Translations under genes and position numbers: made by a program
Shown here: positions 36,590-44,841 of the stretch, piece after piece
Position numbering within the stretch: position 1 is the stretch's first letter
How the letters are laid out: each line of letters begins with the position of its first letter
The notes under the pieces: generated by a model
The model's input: only the letters and a program-made list of their open reading frames with translations
Database searches by the model: none
Told to the model about the DNA's origin: nothing
Source of the DNA: Imperialibacter sp. EC-SDR9
GTDB taxonomy: Bacteria; Bacteroidota; Bacteroidia; Cytophagales; Cyclobacteriaceae
DNA: 64,000 nt
Direction: 5' to 3'
NCBI RefSeq assembly: GCF_902498805.1
Contig: NZ_LR701605.1
Coordinates: 1 to 64,000, forward strand

Positions 36590-37093
36590 TTATTTAAGTG
36601 CAATTTTGATTTCTTTCATTCCCTTCGATTCAAAGTAGGCCAGTAACTCTGCGGCATCTTCCTTACCTCGCTGTGCATGGTGAAGAAAGGTAAAGCCATG
36701 AGGGCCGAGTGTATTGAGCATTTGCGGATAGGCTTCTAGAACTGGCTTGACCAGATCTGTTTTTCCCAGCATAGTAAGCGCATGCAGAGTAGGTCTGGCG
36801 CCGGCATCAATCAGAAAATTGACCATCTCTTTGAAGCCAACATGACCCCCGGCGCCAATAGCGGTCTCGAAGTCGCCATTGCCCCAGTCGTGGCTGCTGT
36901 AGATCAGGTTAGGGAACTCAGCGAGCAGCTCTTTTACCTTGTCCAGATCTCTGTGCCCCGCTCCAACAAACTGCTGCACGATATCTTTTTGATACGGAGC
37001 TGGTTTATCTTCCTGGCCGAGTATGGTATTGGGTGCTACCACGAGGGCCGAAGCGCCAAGGCCAAGCCCTTTGATAAATTGAGATCTTTTCAT
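36590..37093 (-). CDS. Ankyrin-repeat protein with N-terminal signal-like segment
   Basis: 167 aa. The N-terminus 'MKRSQFIKGLGLGASALVV' resembles a Tat-like or secretory leader, but there is no twin arginine. Ankyrin-like repeats follow ('GHRDLDKVKELLAEFPNLI', 'GFKEMVNFLIDAGARPTLHA', 'GKTDLVKPVLEAYPQML'). Probably a protein-binding module. It ends 10 bases before the PadR start and could lead that operon. Confidence 0.7.
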   Translation of the reverse strand: MKRSQFIKGLGLGASALVVAPNTILGQEDKPAPYQKDIVQQFVGAGHRDLDKVKELLAEFPNLIYSSHDWGNGDFETAIGAGGHVGFKEMVNFLIDAGARPTLHALTMLGKTDLVKPVLEAYPQMLNTLGPHGFTFLHHAQRGKEDAAELLAYFESKGMKEIKIALK

Positions 37094-37243
37094 AAGCCCT
37101 TATGTTTGAGTTTTCTCACAAGTAAGGCATGGAAATATCCCAATGTCTTATTTGTAGTATTGCAATGTGAGAAAATTAACATCAATATCCTAATTGTAGT
37201 ATTGATATTTAAAACACTAGAAGGCTTGACTCCTAAAAATGGT

Positions 37244-38101
37244 TTAAATCTTTCCTTCTTTTAACATGTCGATTGCCTTAGCAACCCGTTTGACTTTGGT
37301 CTCATCTGTTTTAGCATCTTCTATCGGCAATACAAGCAGCTTCTTTTTGCTGTTTGAAAGCGCTTCAAACTTGCGCCTGAGGGTTGGTTGAGCATCCAAT
37401 GCTTGTTGAAGATCTTCGGGCACATCCACCGTTCTGGGAGCAGTATCTACTTCTAACGTTACTTTCACTTTGTCGCCACCAGCCAGGCCTGAGGCTGCTC
37501 TGTGGGCAGAGCTGAAGCTGATCATGAATTTTCCACCCATGGTGGCAATGGCACTTCGGTAGGTATAGTCGTTGACAGTGACCACCACGAGAGGTTTTTT
37601 GCCGGCCCCAAGCGCTTCAACTGTTTCGCTAGGTACTTCGATGCCTGTATTGTTACCCATTTGCAAGATGGTAGTCGTAAATTTTATCATTGGTAATGAT
37701 GTTGGGGAGACAATGTATTTTTTTACCTGATTCCGCACTCTCAGCTTTCCGCCCAACCAGGCACTTGGCCAGCCAAAAACAACGAGCGCTACCGGATACC
37801 AGTGAGGAGGTTCACTCCACATGGCGATGGCTCCCAGAATGCCCAACACAGTGCCAATGGTAGCGAGAATAATGGAGTGCCTCATTGGATTGATATGGGC
37901 TATTCTGGCAGTGACGTAACCGCCAACAAACACATAAAAGGTGCGGTAGAAAGTGACGAAAAGTTTTAGCCAAAGCGGATTTGAGTCGAATGGCAGCAAC
38001 ATCAAACCCGATTTTTCCAGCACCACGTCGGTGATATGAGACAATGCAAAAATGACAACCAGTCCAAGCAGGACAGCCCCTGCGCTTTTAAAGAAGTTCA
38101 T
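37244..38101 (-). CDS. Fusion of a small membrane protein with a DUF1905/YdeI-like protein
   Basis: Residues 1 to about 125 have four membrane segments ('AVLLGLVVIFALSHITDVVL', 'TFYRTFYVFVGGYVTARIA', 'IILATIGTVLGILGAIAMW', 'YPVALVVFGWPSAWLGG') and look like a stand-alone Bacteroidota membrane protein. From M138 ('MIKFTTTILQMGNNTGIEVP') it is a DUF1905 domain with a YdeI-like tail ('LRRKFEALSNSKKKLLV'). M138 looks like the original start of the second protein, so I infer loss of a stop and spacer between two genes. The activity of the fused form is unknown. Confidence 0.7.
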   Translation of the reverse strand: MNFFKSAGAVLLGLVVIFALSHITDVVLEKSGLMLLPFDSNPLWLKLFVTFYRTFYVFVGGYVTARIAHINPMRHSIILATIGTVLGILGAIAMWSEPPHWYPVALVVFGWPSAWLGGKLRVRNQVKKYIVSPTSLPMIKFTTTILQMGNNTGIEVPSETVEALGAGKKPLVVVTVNDYTYRSAIATMGGKFMISFSSAHRAASGLAGGDKVKVTLEVDTAPRTVDVPEDLQQALDAQPTLRRKFEALSNSKKKLLVLPIEDAKTDETKVKRVAKAIDMLKEGKI

Positions 38102-38126
38102 AGTAGTAGGTTTAGGTTGGTGAACG

Positions 38127-38540
38127 TTAATTCTTCATTTTACTCATGTCCATGTAGAGCACATTCCAGCGGTGGCCGTCCAGATCAATAAAAAGACTGC
38201 CATACATCCAGCCGCTCATTGCGGACGGTTTGTGAGAGCTTTTCCCGCCTGCATCAATCGCTTTTTGAGTCAAAGTATCTACTTCCTCTTTGCTCTCGGT
38301 ATCTATGGAAAGCAGCACCTCGCAGCCTTTGCTTGTGTCGGCAATGTCAGCATTTGCAAAGCCCTTAAACGCAGGCTCTTCAAACAGCATCACCACCACA
38401 TTTTTCTCTCCGACTAATAGAGCCGCAGAGGTTTCGGTATCTCCAGGTCCGGTGCTGAACTGAAAACCAAGCTTTGTAAAAAAGGCTTTTGACTTCTTTA
38501 CATCTTTCACAGGCAGGTTGAGCCAAAGTTGCTTTGTCAT
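38127..38540 (-). CDS. VOC (glyoxalase/bleomycin-resistance-like) family protein
   Basis: 137 aa with the paired beta-alpha-beta-beta-beta modules of the VOC fold: 'WLNLPVKDVKKSKAFFTKLG', 'AALLVGEKNVVVMLF', and C-terminal 'WMYGSLFIDLDGHRWNVLY'. Such proteins are metal enzymes or binding proteins; the substrate is unknown. It sits between the SRPBCC gene and the membrane-DUF1905 fusion in a leftward group. Confidence 0.85.
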   Translation of the reverse strand: MTKQLWLNLPVKDVKKSKAFFTKLGFQFSTGPGDTETSAALLVGEKNVVVMLFEEPAFKGFANADIADTSKGCEVLLSIDTESKEEVDTLTQKAIDAGGKSSHKPSAMSGWMYGSLFIDLDGHRWNVLYMDMSKMKN

Positions 38541-38659
38541 ATCGGTATTGGGTTGGGTTTGTGAGAGTCAAATATCAGTTTTTATGACAATGACACTACG
38601 GTATGAATGCGACAAACACAAGGGGAGTCTGCGACTTGCCGCATTCATGAAAAGGATTT

Positions 38660-39151
38660 TTAGACAAGGGTTTTGATTAGCTCGTCCAGATTGTCGTGCG
38701 CCATGGCGAAGCCCTCCTGGAAGCCCATGTTCACCATGGCTTCAAGCTCTTCCACCGAGTTGTATGATGTGACTACATTGACTTTAGTGCCGGTTCCCGT
38801 CGCAGAAAAACTGACCTCCCAGTACGCTCCCGGAAAGTCTTTATTGATCTTCCCAGCCTCATCGCAAAATGCATCTTTAGCCGAATAGCTGATAAGAACT
38901 CTGATCTTGTCATAGTCAAGCCTGGCCCAGGCTACTTCTCCTTCAGGCCCCACCATGCAGTAGTGCCAGTAGCCACCTTCCTTAAAGTTCATCGATTTTG
39001 TTTTGGCTTTCCATGGGCTTGGGGCCCACCATTGATCCAGCAGCGTGGCGTCGGTCCAGGTTTTCCAAACCAGTGCTACGGGTGCATCAAAATGCCTTTC
39101 GACTAATATTTTCTTATTAGTCAAATCTTTGGTAAAAACTGTCTTATTCAT
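38660..39151 (-). CDS. SRPBCC (AHSA1-type) domain protein
   Basis: 163 aa. The helix-grip signature 'VERHFDAPVALVWKTWTDAT' and 'LDQWWAPSPW', then 'YWHYCMVGPEGEVAWARLDY' and the long C-terminal helix 'GFQEGFAMAHDNLDELIKTL'. It binds an unknown hydrophobic ligand or acts as a co-chaperone-like protein. Its start overlaps the ArsR stop by 8 bases, the classic ArsR-SRPBCC pair. Confidence 0.88.
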   Translation of the reverse strand: MNKTVFTKDLTNKKILVERHFDAPVALVWKTWTDATLLDQWWAPSPWKAKTKSMNFKEGGYWHYCMVGPEGEVAWARLDYDKIRVLISYSAKDAFCDEAGKINKDFPGAYWEVSFSATGTGTKVNVVTSYNSVEELEAMVNMGFQEGFAMAHDNLDELIKTLV

Positions 39152-39473
39152 CTTTGTCTTCTTTTAATTGGGTAAGCAAATTATCGAGTTGGTTAAATCT
39201 ATTTTCCCACATTTTACGGAAGGGTTCCAGCCAATCGGCTACGGCACTCAGCTTCTCCGGCTGCACCTGGCAATAGCGCTCCCGTCCTTTTTGATCGATG
39301 ACAATAAGCCCGCACTCGGTTAGTATTTTGATATGCTGCGAAATGGCAGGACGACTCATCTCAAAATTTTCGGCGATGGCGTTCAGGTTGAGCGATTTCT
39401 GCGTGAGCATATTGAGAATGTCCCTTCTGGTTGGATCGGCTATTGCCTGAAATACATCTCGTCTGGTTTCCAT
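39144..39473 (-). CDS. ArsR family winged-helix regulator
   Basis: 109 aa: 'VFQAIADPTRRDILNMLTQK', recognition helix 'FEMSRPAISQHIKILTECGL', wing 'VIDQKGRERYCQVQ', and a C-terminal helix. It lacks the ELCVCDL cysteines of metal sensors, so it does not sense arsenic in the classic way. It leads the SRPBCC/VOC group and faces a large palindrome that fits autoregulation. Confidence 0.9.
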   Translation of the reverse strand: METRRDVFQAIADPTRRDILNMLTQKSLNLNAIAENFEMSRPAISQHIKILTECGLIVIDQKGRERYCQVQPEKLSAVADWLEPFRKMWENRFNQLDNLLTQLKEDKDE

Positions 39474-39480
39474 TTTATAT

Positions 39481-39528
39481 TGCGTAAGTACTTGCTTACA
39501 AATATATATGTAAGTATTTGCTTACGCA
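39481..39528 (-). promoter_or_regulatory. Promoter and paired operator of the ArsR operon
   Basis: A 48-bp near-palindrome with two outer half sites (TGCGTAAG at 39481 and CTTACGCA at 39521) and inner CTTGCTTAC / GTAAGTATT. On the minus strand it encloses TATATTTG (39499-39506), a -7 box, with TTTG about 20 bases upstream as the -33 box. ArsR binding here would block its own transcription. The rest of the gap 39529-39819 shows no gene I can support. Confidence 0.6.
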
Positions 39529-39819
39529 AATGATTTTAGTTTTTCTTCCAGCAGCATGAATAGTGGCGGGCGAAAGTGTGTCGATGCCGATCACAATTCA
39601 TTGACAGTCAAACAAATGGAAGCTGTTTATTCTCTAAGTTGCATTGGTAATGCTAGCCGACTTGGCTGCTGAACTTTCTTTTTCCAAAAAATGCCCCTGC
39701 CGTATTGAGTTTGAAAATAGCTGTTTGGTGATATCTTACGTTGTTATATTGCACCTTCCAACCCTGAGACAAGATTTTGCCACATTGCCGCCTTGCACAG
39801 GCAGGGATGACTGGACTAT

Positions 39820-42800
39820 ATGCCAGAAACAAAAAGAAATAAATTCATAAAGATCATAGCGGGTATTTTGGGAGGCATCTTGTTGCTTTTCATCATTGCC
39901 GTGTTGCTTATCCGAAGTCCCTGGGGGCAGGATATCATTGTGAGCAAGGCGCTTGATTTGGTAGCCGACAAAACAGGGGCAAAGGTGGATATCCGGCGGC
40001 TTTTCATTACTTTCTCTGGAAACGCTTTTCTGGAAGGCCTTTACGTTGAAGACCAGCAGGGTGATACCCTGCTTTATTCCGAGAGTCTGGAGCTATCGGT
40101 AGCGCTGATTCCGCTAGTTAAAGGACATGGCCTCAACCTGAAAATGCTGGAATGGTCGGGGCTTACTGCCAGGGTGAACAGAAAAGAGCCCAGCGGAGCC
40201 TACAATTTCGACTTTCTGATAGCTGCATTTGCAGCTGAGCCCGATTCGACTCAGGCAGCCACTGAACCACCTAAAGAAGGAGCTCCTTTCTATATCGAGG
40301 TTGGGACGGTTGCTTTCAATGATTTTGACATTACCTATGATGATGAGGTCTCTGGAATATTGGCATCATTGAAAATCGGTGGCCTTCAACTCGAAATGGA
40401 CGATTTTGACTTAGACCAAATGAGGTTTCATGTTGAATCGGTTGCGTTGGAGCATTCCGAAGTAACGTACAAACAGGTAAAGCCCTTAGCGCAATCTGTA
40501 GATACGACTGGGTCACCGTCTGTGCTTCCATTTTTAATCGTGGACGAGCTGACGCTGGACGACGTGAAGGGCAGCTATGTATCAATGCCAGATTCCATAG
40601 CCGTGGAGGCGCAGATTGGTCACTTTTTAGTTGAAGCGCCGGAAATCGATTTGGCCAACAACATAATCAATATCGAAACTATTGTTTTCCAGCAGTCGGA
40701 TCTGTCATATGTTTCCACCAAACGTCTACAGCCTATCGCACAGCCAGCAGATACGGTAGAAGGTATTCGAGCCCCTTTGGCTTTTGAATGGCCAGACTGG
40801 CAGGTGGCGGTGGGATCCATTTCGCTGGCAGACAATCAGCTTGCTTATCAGGTAGATACGGTTCGCTCCAGAGAAGGTACTTTTAATGCCAACGCCATGG
40901 CTTTCGCTGACTTGGCATTCGAAGCCTCAAATGTGGCTCTTCATCCGGGTTTGGCGCAGGCGCAAGTCAACAGCCTTTCCTTTAGTGAAGCAAGTGGCCT
41001 ACACCTGACGCAACTCGCTTTTGATTTGAAGGTGGAGGACAACGCCTTATCGTTAGCAAATCTGGAAGTCGAAACAGGCAAAAGCAGTGTGAAGGGTAGC
41101 TTAAGTGTTTCTTATCCTTCCGTTGCGGAGGCGCTCAATTCACCAGAAACATCAGTATTCGATCTCTACATTGCCGAGATGGGTATCAATGTAAGCGACG
41201 CCTTCATTTTTCAGCCAATCCTTGCTGAAAACAAATATCTCGTTGCACTAGCAGAGCAAAAGTTAAGCGGCCATTTTCAGCTAACCGGGTCACTCGCTGA
41301 CTTAAAGGTTAATGATGCTTTGATCAACTGGGGTGATGAAACGACCCTGTCATGGAACGGAGCGTTGAAAAATGTTCTGGACGTGCAACACCTTCAGTTT
41401 GCAGCGGCACCTTTTACTTTCAAAACAAGTAGAACGGACGTTGTTAAATTTATGTCGGAAGATGAGCTGGGCGTGGCCGTGCCGGAAACAATCACCCTTG
41501 ACCTGACGGCCAACGGAGAGCTTGACGAGTCAACCATATTAGCCAGCCTGACGACTCCGGATGGTAGAATAAACGTAAACGGTAAGTTTTCTAATAAAGA
41601 GCGGCTATCATTCGCCGCTGATATTGACGTGAAGGAACTCCGGCTAGGTAAGCTGTTGAAAAGTGATCAGATAGGCATGCTGACTTTCACTGCGGAGGCG
41701 GCTGGGTCGGGATCAAACCTGCCGTCACTTAACGCATCGCTCCAATCTGACTTTCAAACATTGGAGTTCAATCGCTACGATTTTTCAGGGTTGGCATTGG
41801 CTGGCAACATGAAAGAAGGAAAAGGAGATGTTGATCTTTTATTTAAAGACGAGAACCTGGACGTTTCGATGAAAGCGCTAATCGAGCTGGATACTTCTTC
41901 ATCTACGGTCAACATGGTGCTCGACTTGAAAGGGGCCGATTTGCTAGCCCTTGGTATAACCAAAGAAGACATCAGAGCCAGATTTAAGCTGGAGGCTGAT
42001 TTTGACGGAAATGCGGATGTATTTAGCATTAAAGCGGACATAGAAGATGGTCTTGCTATCTACGACGGGAGATCTTTTCCGTTGGGTGCTTTTAACGCTG
42101 ATGCTATGGTGAAGGAAGACAGCACGAGCTTACACGTGGCGAGTCGTTCTTTGAGGCTGAACATGGAATCGAATACTTCACCGTCTCTGTTGGCAGCTGC
42201 CATAACCAGACAACTTAATGCTTACTTTTCTGATTCAGTGGCAACCGACACGGTTTTGCGAAATACCGTCATGGAAATGGCCTTAACGATCCGGCAGTCG
42301 CCGTTGCTGAACGAAGTGCTGCTGCCAGGGCTTGAACAGATGGATTCCGTTACCATCACCGCAACGTTTGATGAGGCCAATAGTACACTGGAGGCACGGA
42401 TCCGGGCTCCGCTTATTGCCTATGGCGGGAGCAAAGTGGACAGTCTTCGTTTCGACCTTACAGGCGGGAAAGACAGCGTGACTTTCGACTTTGGCTGGCT
42501 GGGTGTGGAAGCTGGTCCACTGGCGATTCAGAGAACCACCATAGCCGGAGTGCTTAGGAGCAGGCTGCTAACATTTGACTTTGACAGCTTCGATAAAGAG
42601 GAGGCGATTGCACATGTGCGATCAGAGATCAGTTTTGAGAGCGACACCATCAATTACCATGTGGTTCCATCGGGTTTCGTTCTCGACAAAAGCTCCTGGT
42701 CGATTGAAGAGACCAATGAGATACGCTATGCTAACAGACTGCTGACGTTCCAGGATTTCACATTGAGCAAAAACCAGCAATCGCTCACCGTTAGCTCCAA

Positions 42801-44841
42801 CCTGCCCAACATCGAGAAGGCGCATATTGGAATTGACTTCAAGAATTTTAGCCTTGCCACTCTGCTTAGCTCACTTAACCCTGAGGAGCCGCTCGTTACG
42901 GGGGTCCTGTCGGGAAATTTCATCGTGGAGGATCCTTTTGGTAACACGGGCATGCTCGCTAGTCTCAAGATTGATCAGCTGCATATCATGGAGGTCGACC
43001 TCGGCAACATGGTAGTCAACGCTAAATCGATTGGAAGCGGAGGCTATGATTTCAACCTGGCCCTCAAAGGAGCCAGTGCTGACCTTGACCTGACAGGGGA
43101 CTATCTGGCTGATGAGGCGGGGGCGAAAATGAATCTCGATTTGAAGCTAAATGAAGTCAAAACAAGCGTGATTGAAGGCTTTGCAAAGGAGGCAGTTTCC
43201 GAAGCCAGCGGAAGCATGGCCGGTGTAGTCAAAATCACGGGCACCACTGCCTCGCCGGAGTACAACGGCACTATTCGTTTTAACGCCGCCAGCCTTGTTG
43301 TGAATAGTTTAGACACCCGTTTTACATTGCCCGACGAGACGCTCAAGGTTGATAATACGGGATTGTACCTCGATAATTTCACAGTTGTCGATGATGATGA
43401 AAACGTTTTCCGGCTGGACGGGAGAGTGTTGACTGAAAATATTGGTAATCCGACGTTCCAGTTGACGATCAATGCAAGAAACTTTCAGCCGGTCAACGCC
43501 GCAAAGGGAGACAAACAACTGTTTTACGGTAAAGTGAAAATGGATGCTGATCTGACTGTTGGAGGCGACTTGAAAGTCCCGGTCATCAGGGGAAAGCTCG
43601 CCATCAAAGAAGGGACCGATTTCACTGTGGTGGTTCCGGAGTCACAAGTTGACTTAGCAGAAAGGGAAGGAGTTGTGATGTTTGTAAACAAAGCAAATCC
43701 CGATGATATCCTGACCCGAAGCGAAGGTAGTTCTTCCTCGGCTCAGATAACCGGCTACGATGTGAATACGACGTTGACGGTTGAAAAAAATGCGGTCTTC
43801 AAGCTCATTATTGATGAAAAAACCGGGGACAATTTTCAGGTGTCAGGTACCGGAACCCTGGTTGTTGGCCTCGACCCAACCGGCAGAACAACCCTTTCCG
43901 GAACTTATGCTATTGCAAGCGGGCATTACGAAGCAAGCCTGTATAACCTGGTAAAAAAGCGATTTGAAATGTCTTCAGAGAGCACCATTAGCTGGCGGGG
44001 TGATCCGTTGGATGCTTCATTAAATGTGAGAGCTATTTACAATGTGGAAACCTCGGCCGCACCTTTGATGGCGATCTACACATCAGGTGAGAGCAGTAGT
44101 CTGGCAAGTAAATACCAGCAAACCTTACCTTTCCTCGTTTATCTCAACGTAAGCGGGCAACTATTACAGCCTCAGCTGTCTTTTGCACTTGATATGCCCG
44201 AGAGTGATCAGGGAGCCATTGGTGGCGACGTGTATAGCAGAGTGCAGCAGCTGAACAGCCAGGAAAGTGAATTGAATAAGCAGGTATTTTCTCTGCTGGT
44301 GCTTAACCGATTCTTTCCGGGATCAGGTACTGATGGAAGTGGAGGGGGTGTGGCATCAATCGCCAGAGGGAATGTCAACAAAGTGCTGTCGGGGCAGCTC
44401 AATAATTTTTCGGATAAACTCGTCGGTAAGACAGGCCTCGACCTCAATTTTGGGTTGGACAGCTACACCGACTATGAGGGGGAAACTCCGGAAGACCGAA
44501 CCCAGCTTGATATAGATGCCCAGAAGAAACTTTTCCACGATCGCCTGATTGTGCAGGTGGGCAGCGCAGTAGATATTGAAGGAACCGCCCAAACGACGGA
44601 CGATACCACACCTGTTATTGGCAATGTCAGCCTCGAATATCTGCTTTCCGAGGATGGACGATATCGGCTCAAAGGCTTTAGAAAAAACGAATACGAGGGT
44701 GTAATTGACGGACAGCTTATTCTTACGGGCATTTCGGTGATGTATAACAAAGAGTTTAATAAGTTCAGAGAACTCTGGCGAAAAATGGCTAAAGAGGAAG
44801 GAATGGAAGAAGAGATTGAACAAGGTAAAGCTGAAAAGTAA
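39820..44841 (+). CDS. tamB: Translocation/assembly module protein TamB (DUF490)
   Basis: 1673 aa. An N-terminal membrane anchor (about 11-31, 'IIAGILGGILLLFIIAVLLI') followed by 'SPWGQDIIVSKALDLVADKT' as in AsmA/TamB proteins, a very long beta-rich taco-like region, and the C-terminal DUF490 domain ('SGTYAIASGHYEASLYNLVK', 'LASKYQQTLPFLVYLNVSGQ', ending 'FREL'). TamB bridges inner and outer membranes and helps insert proteins or move lipids. It overlaps the TamL gene by 26 bases, so the two are co-translated. Confidence 0.9.
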   Translation: MPETKRNKFIKIIAGILGGILLLFIIAVLLIRSPWGQDIIVSKALDLVADKTGAKVDIRRLFITFSGNAFLEGLYVEDQQGDTLLYSESLELSVALIPLVKGHGLNLKMLEWSGLTARVNRKEPSGAYNFDFLIAAFAAEPDSTQAATEPPKEGAPFYIEVGTVAFNDFDITYDDEVSGILASLKIGGLQLEMDDFDLDQMRFHVESVALEHSEVTYKQVKPLAQSVDTTGSPSVLPFLIVDELTLDDVKGSYVSMPDSIAVEAQIGHFLVEAPEIDLANNIINIETIVFQQSDLSYVSTKRLQPIAQPADTVEGIRAPLAFEWPDWQVAVGSISLADNQLAYQVDTVRSREGTFNANAMAFADLAFEASNVALHPGLAQAQVNSLSFSEASGLHLTQLAFDLKVEDNALSLANLEVETGKSSVKGSLSVSYPSVAEALNSPETSVFDLYIAEMGINVSDAFIFQPILAENKYLVALAEQKLSGHFQLTGSLADLKVNDALINWGDETTLSWNGALKNVLDVQHLQFAAAPFTFKTSRTDVVKFMSEDELGVAVPETITLDLTANGELDESTILASLTTPDGRINVNGKFSNKERLSFAADIDVKELRLGKLLKSDQIGMLTFTAEAAGSGSNLPSLNASLQSDFQTLEFNRYDFSGLALAGNMKEGKGDVDLLFKDENLDVSMKALIELDTSSSTVNMVLDLKGADLLALGITKEDIRARFKLEADFDGNADVFSIKADIEDGLAIYDGRSFPLGAFNADAMVKEDSTSLHVASRSLRLNMESNTSPSLLAAAITRQLNAYFSDSVATDTVLRNTVMEMALTIRQSPLLNEVLLPGLEQMDSVTITATFDEANSTLEARIRAPLIAYGGSKVDSLRFDLTGGKDSVTFDFGWLGVEAGPLAIQRTTIAGVLRSRLLTFDFDSFDKEEAIAHVRSEISFESDTINYHVVPSGFVLDKSSWSIEETNEIRYANRLLTFQDFTLSKNQQSLTVSSNLPNIEKAHIGIDFKNFSLATLLSSLNPEEPLVTGVLSGNFIVEDPFGNTGMLASLKIDQLHIMEVDLGNMVVNAKSIGSGGYDFNLALKGASADLDLTGDYLADEAGAKMNLDLKLNEVKTSVIEGFAKEAVSEASGSMAGVVKITGTTASPEYNGTIRFNAASLVVNSLDTRFTLPDETLKVDNTGLYLDNFTVVDDDENVFRLDGRVLTENIGNPTFQLTINARNFQPVNAAKGDKQLFYGKVKMDADLTVGGDLKVPVIRGKLAIKEGTDFTVVVPESQVDLAEREGVVMFVNKANPDDILTRSEGSSSSAQITGYDVNTTLTVEKNAVFKLIIDEKTGDNFQVSGTGTLVVGLDPTGRTTLSGTYAIASGHYEASLYNLVKKRFEMSSESTISWRGDPLDASLNVRAIYNVETSAAPLMAIYTSGESSSLASKYQQTLPFLVYLNVSGQLLQPQLSFALDMPESDQGAIGGDVYSRVQQLNSQESELNKQVFSLLVLNRFFPGSGTDGSGGGVASIARGNVNKVLSGQLNNFSDKLVGKTGLDLNFGLDSYTDYEGETPEDRTQLDIDAQKKLFHDRLIVQVGSAVDIEGTAQTTDDTTPVIGNVSLEYLLSEDGRYRLKGFRKNEYEGVIDGQLILTGISVMYNKEFNKFRELWRKMAKEEGMEEEIEQGKAEK

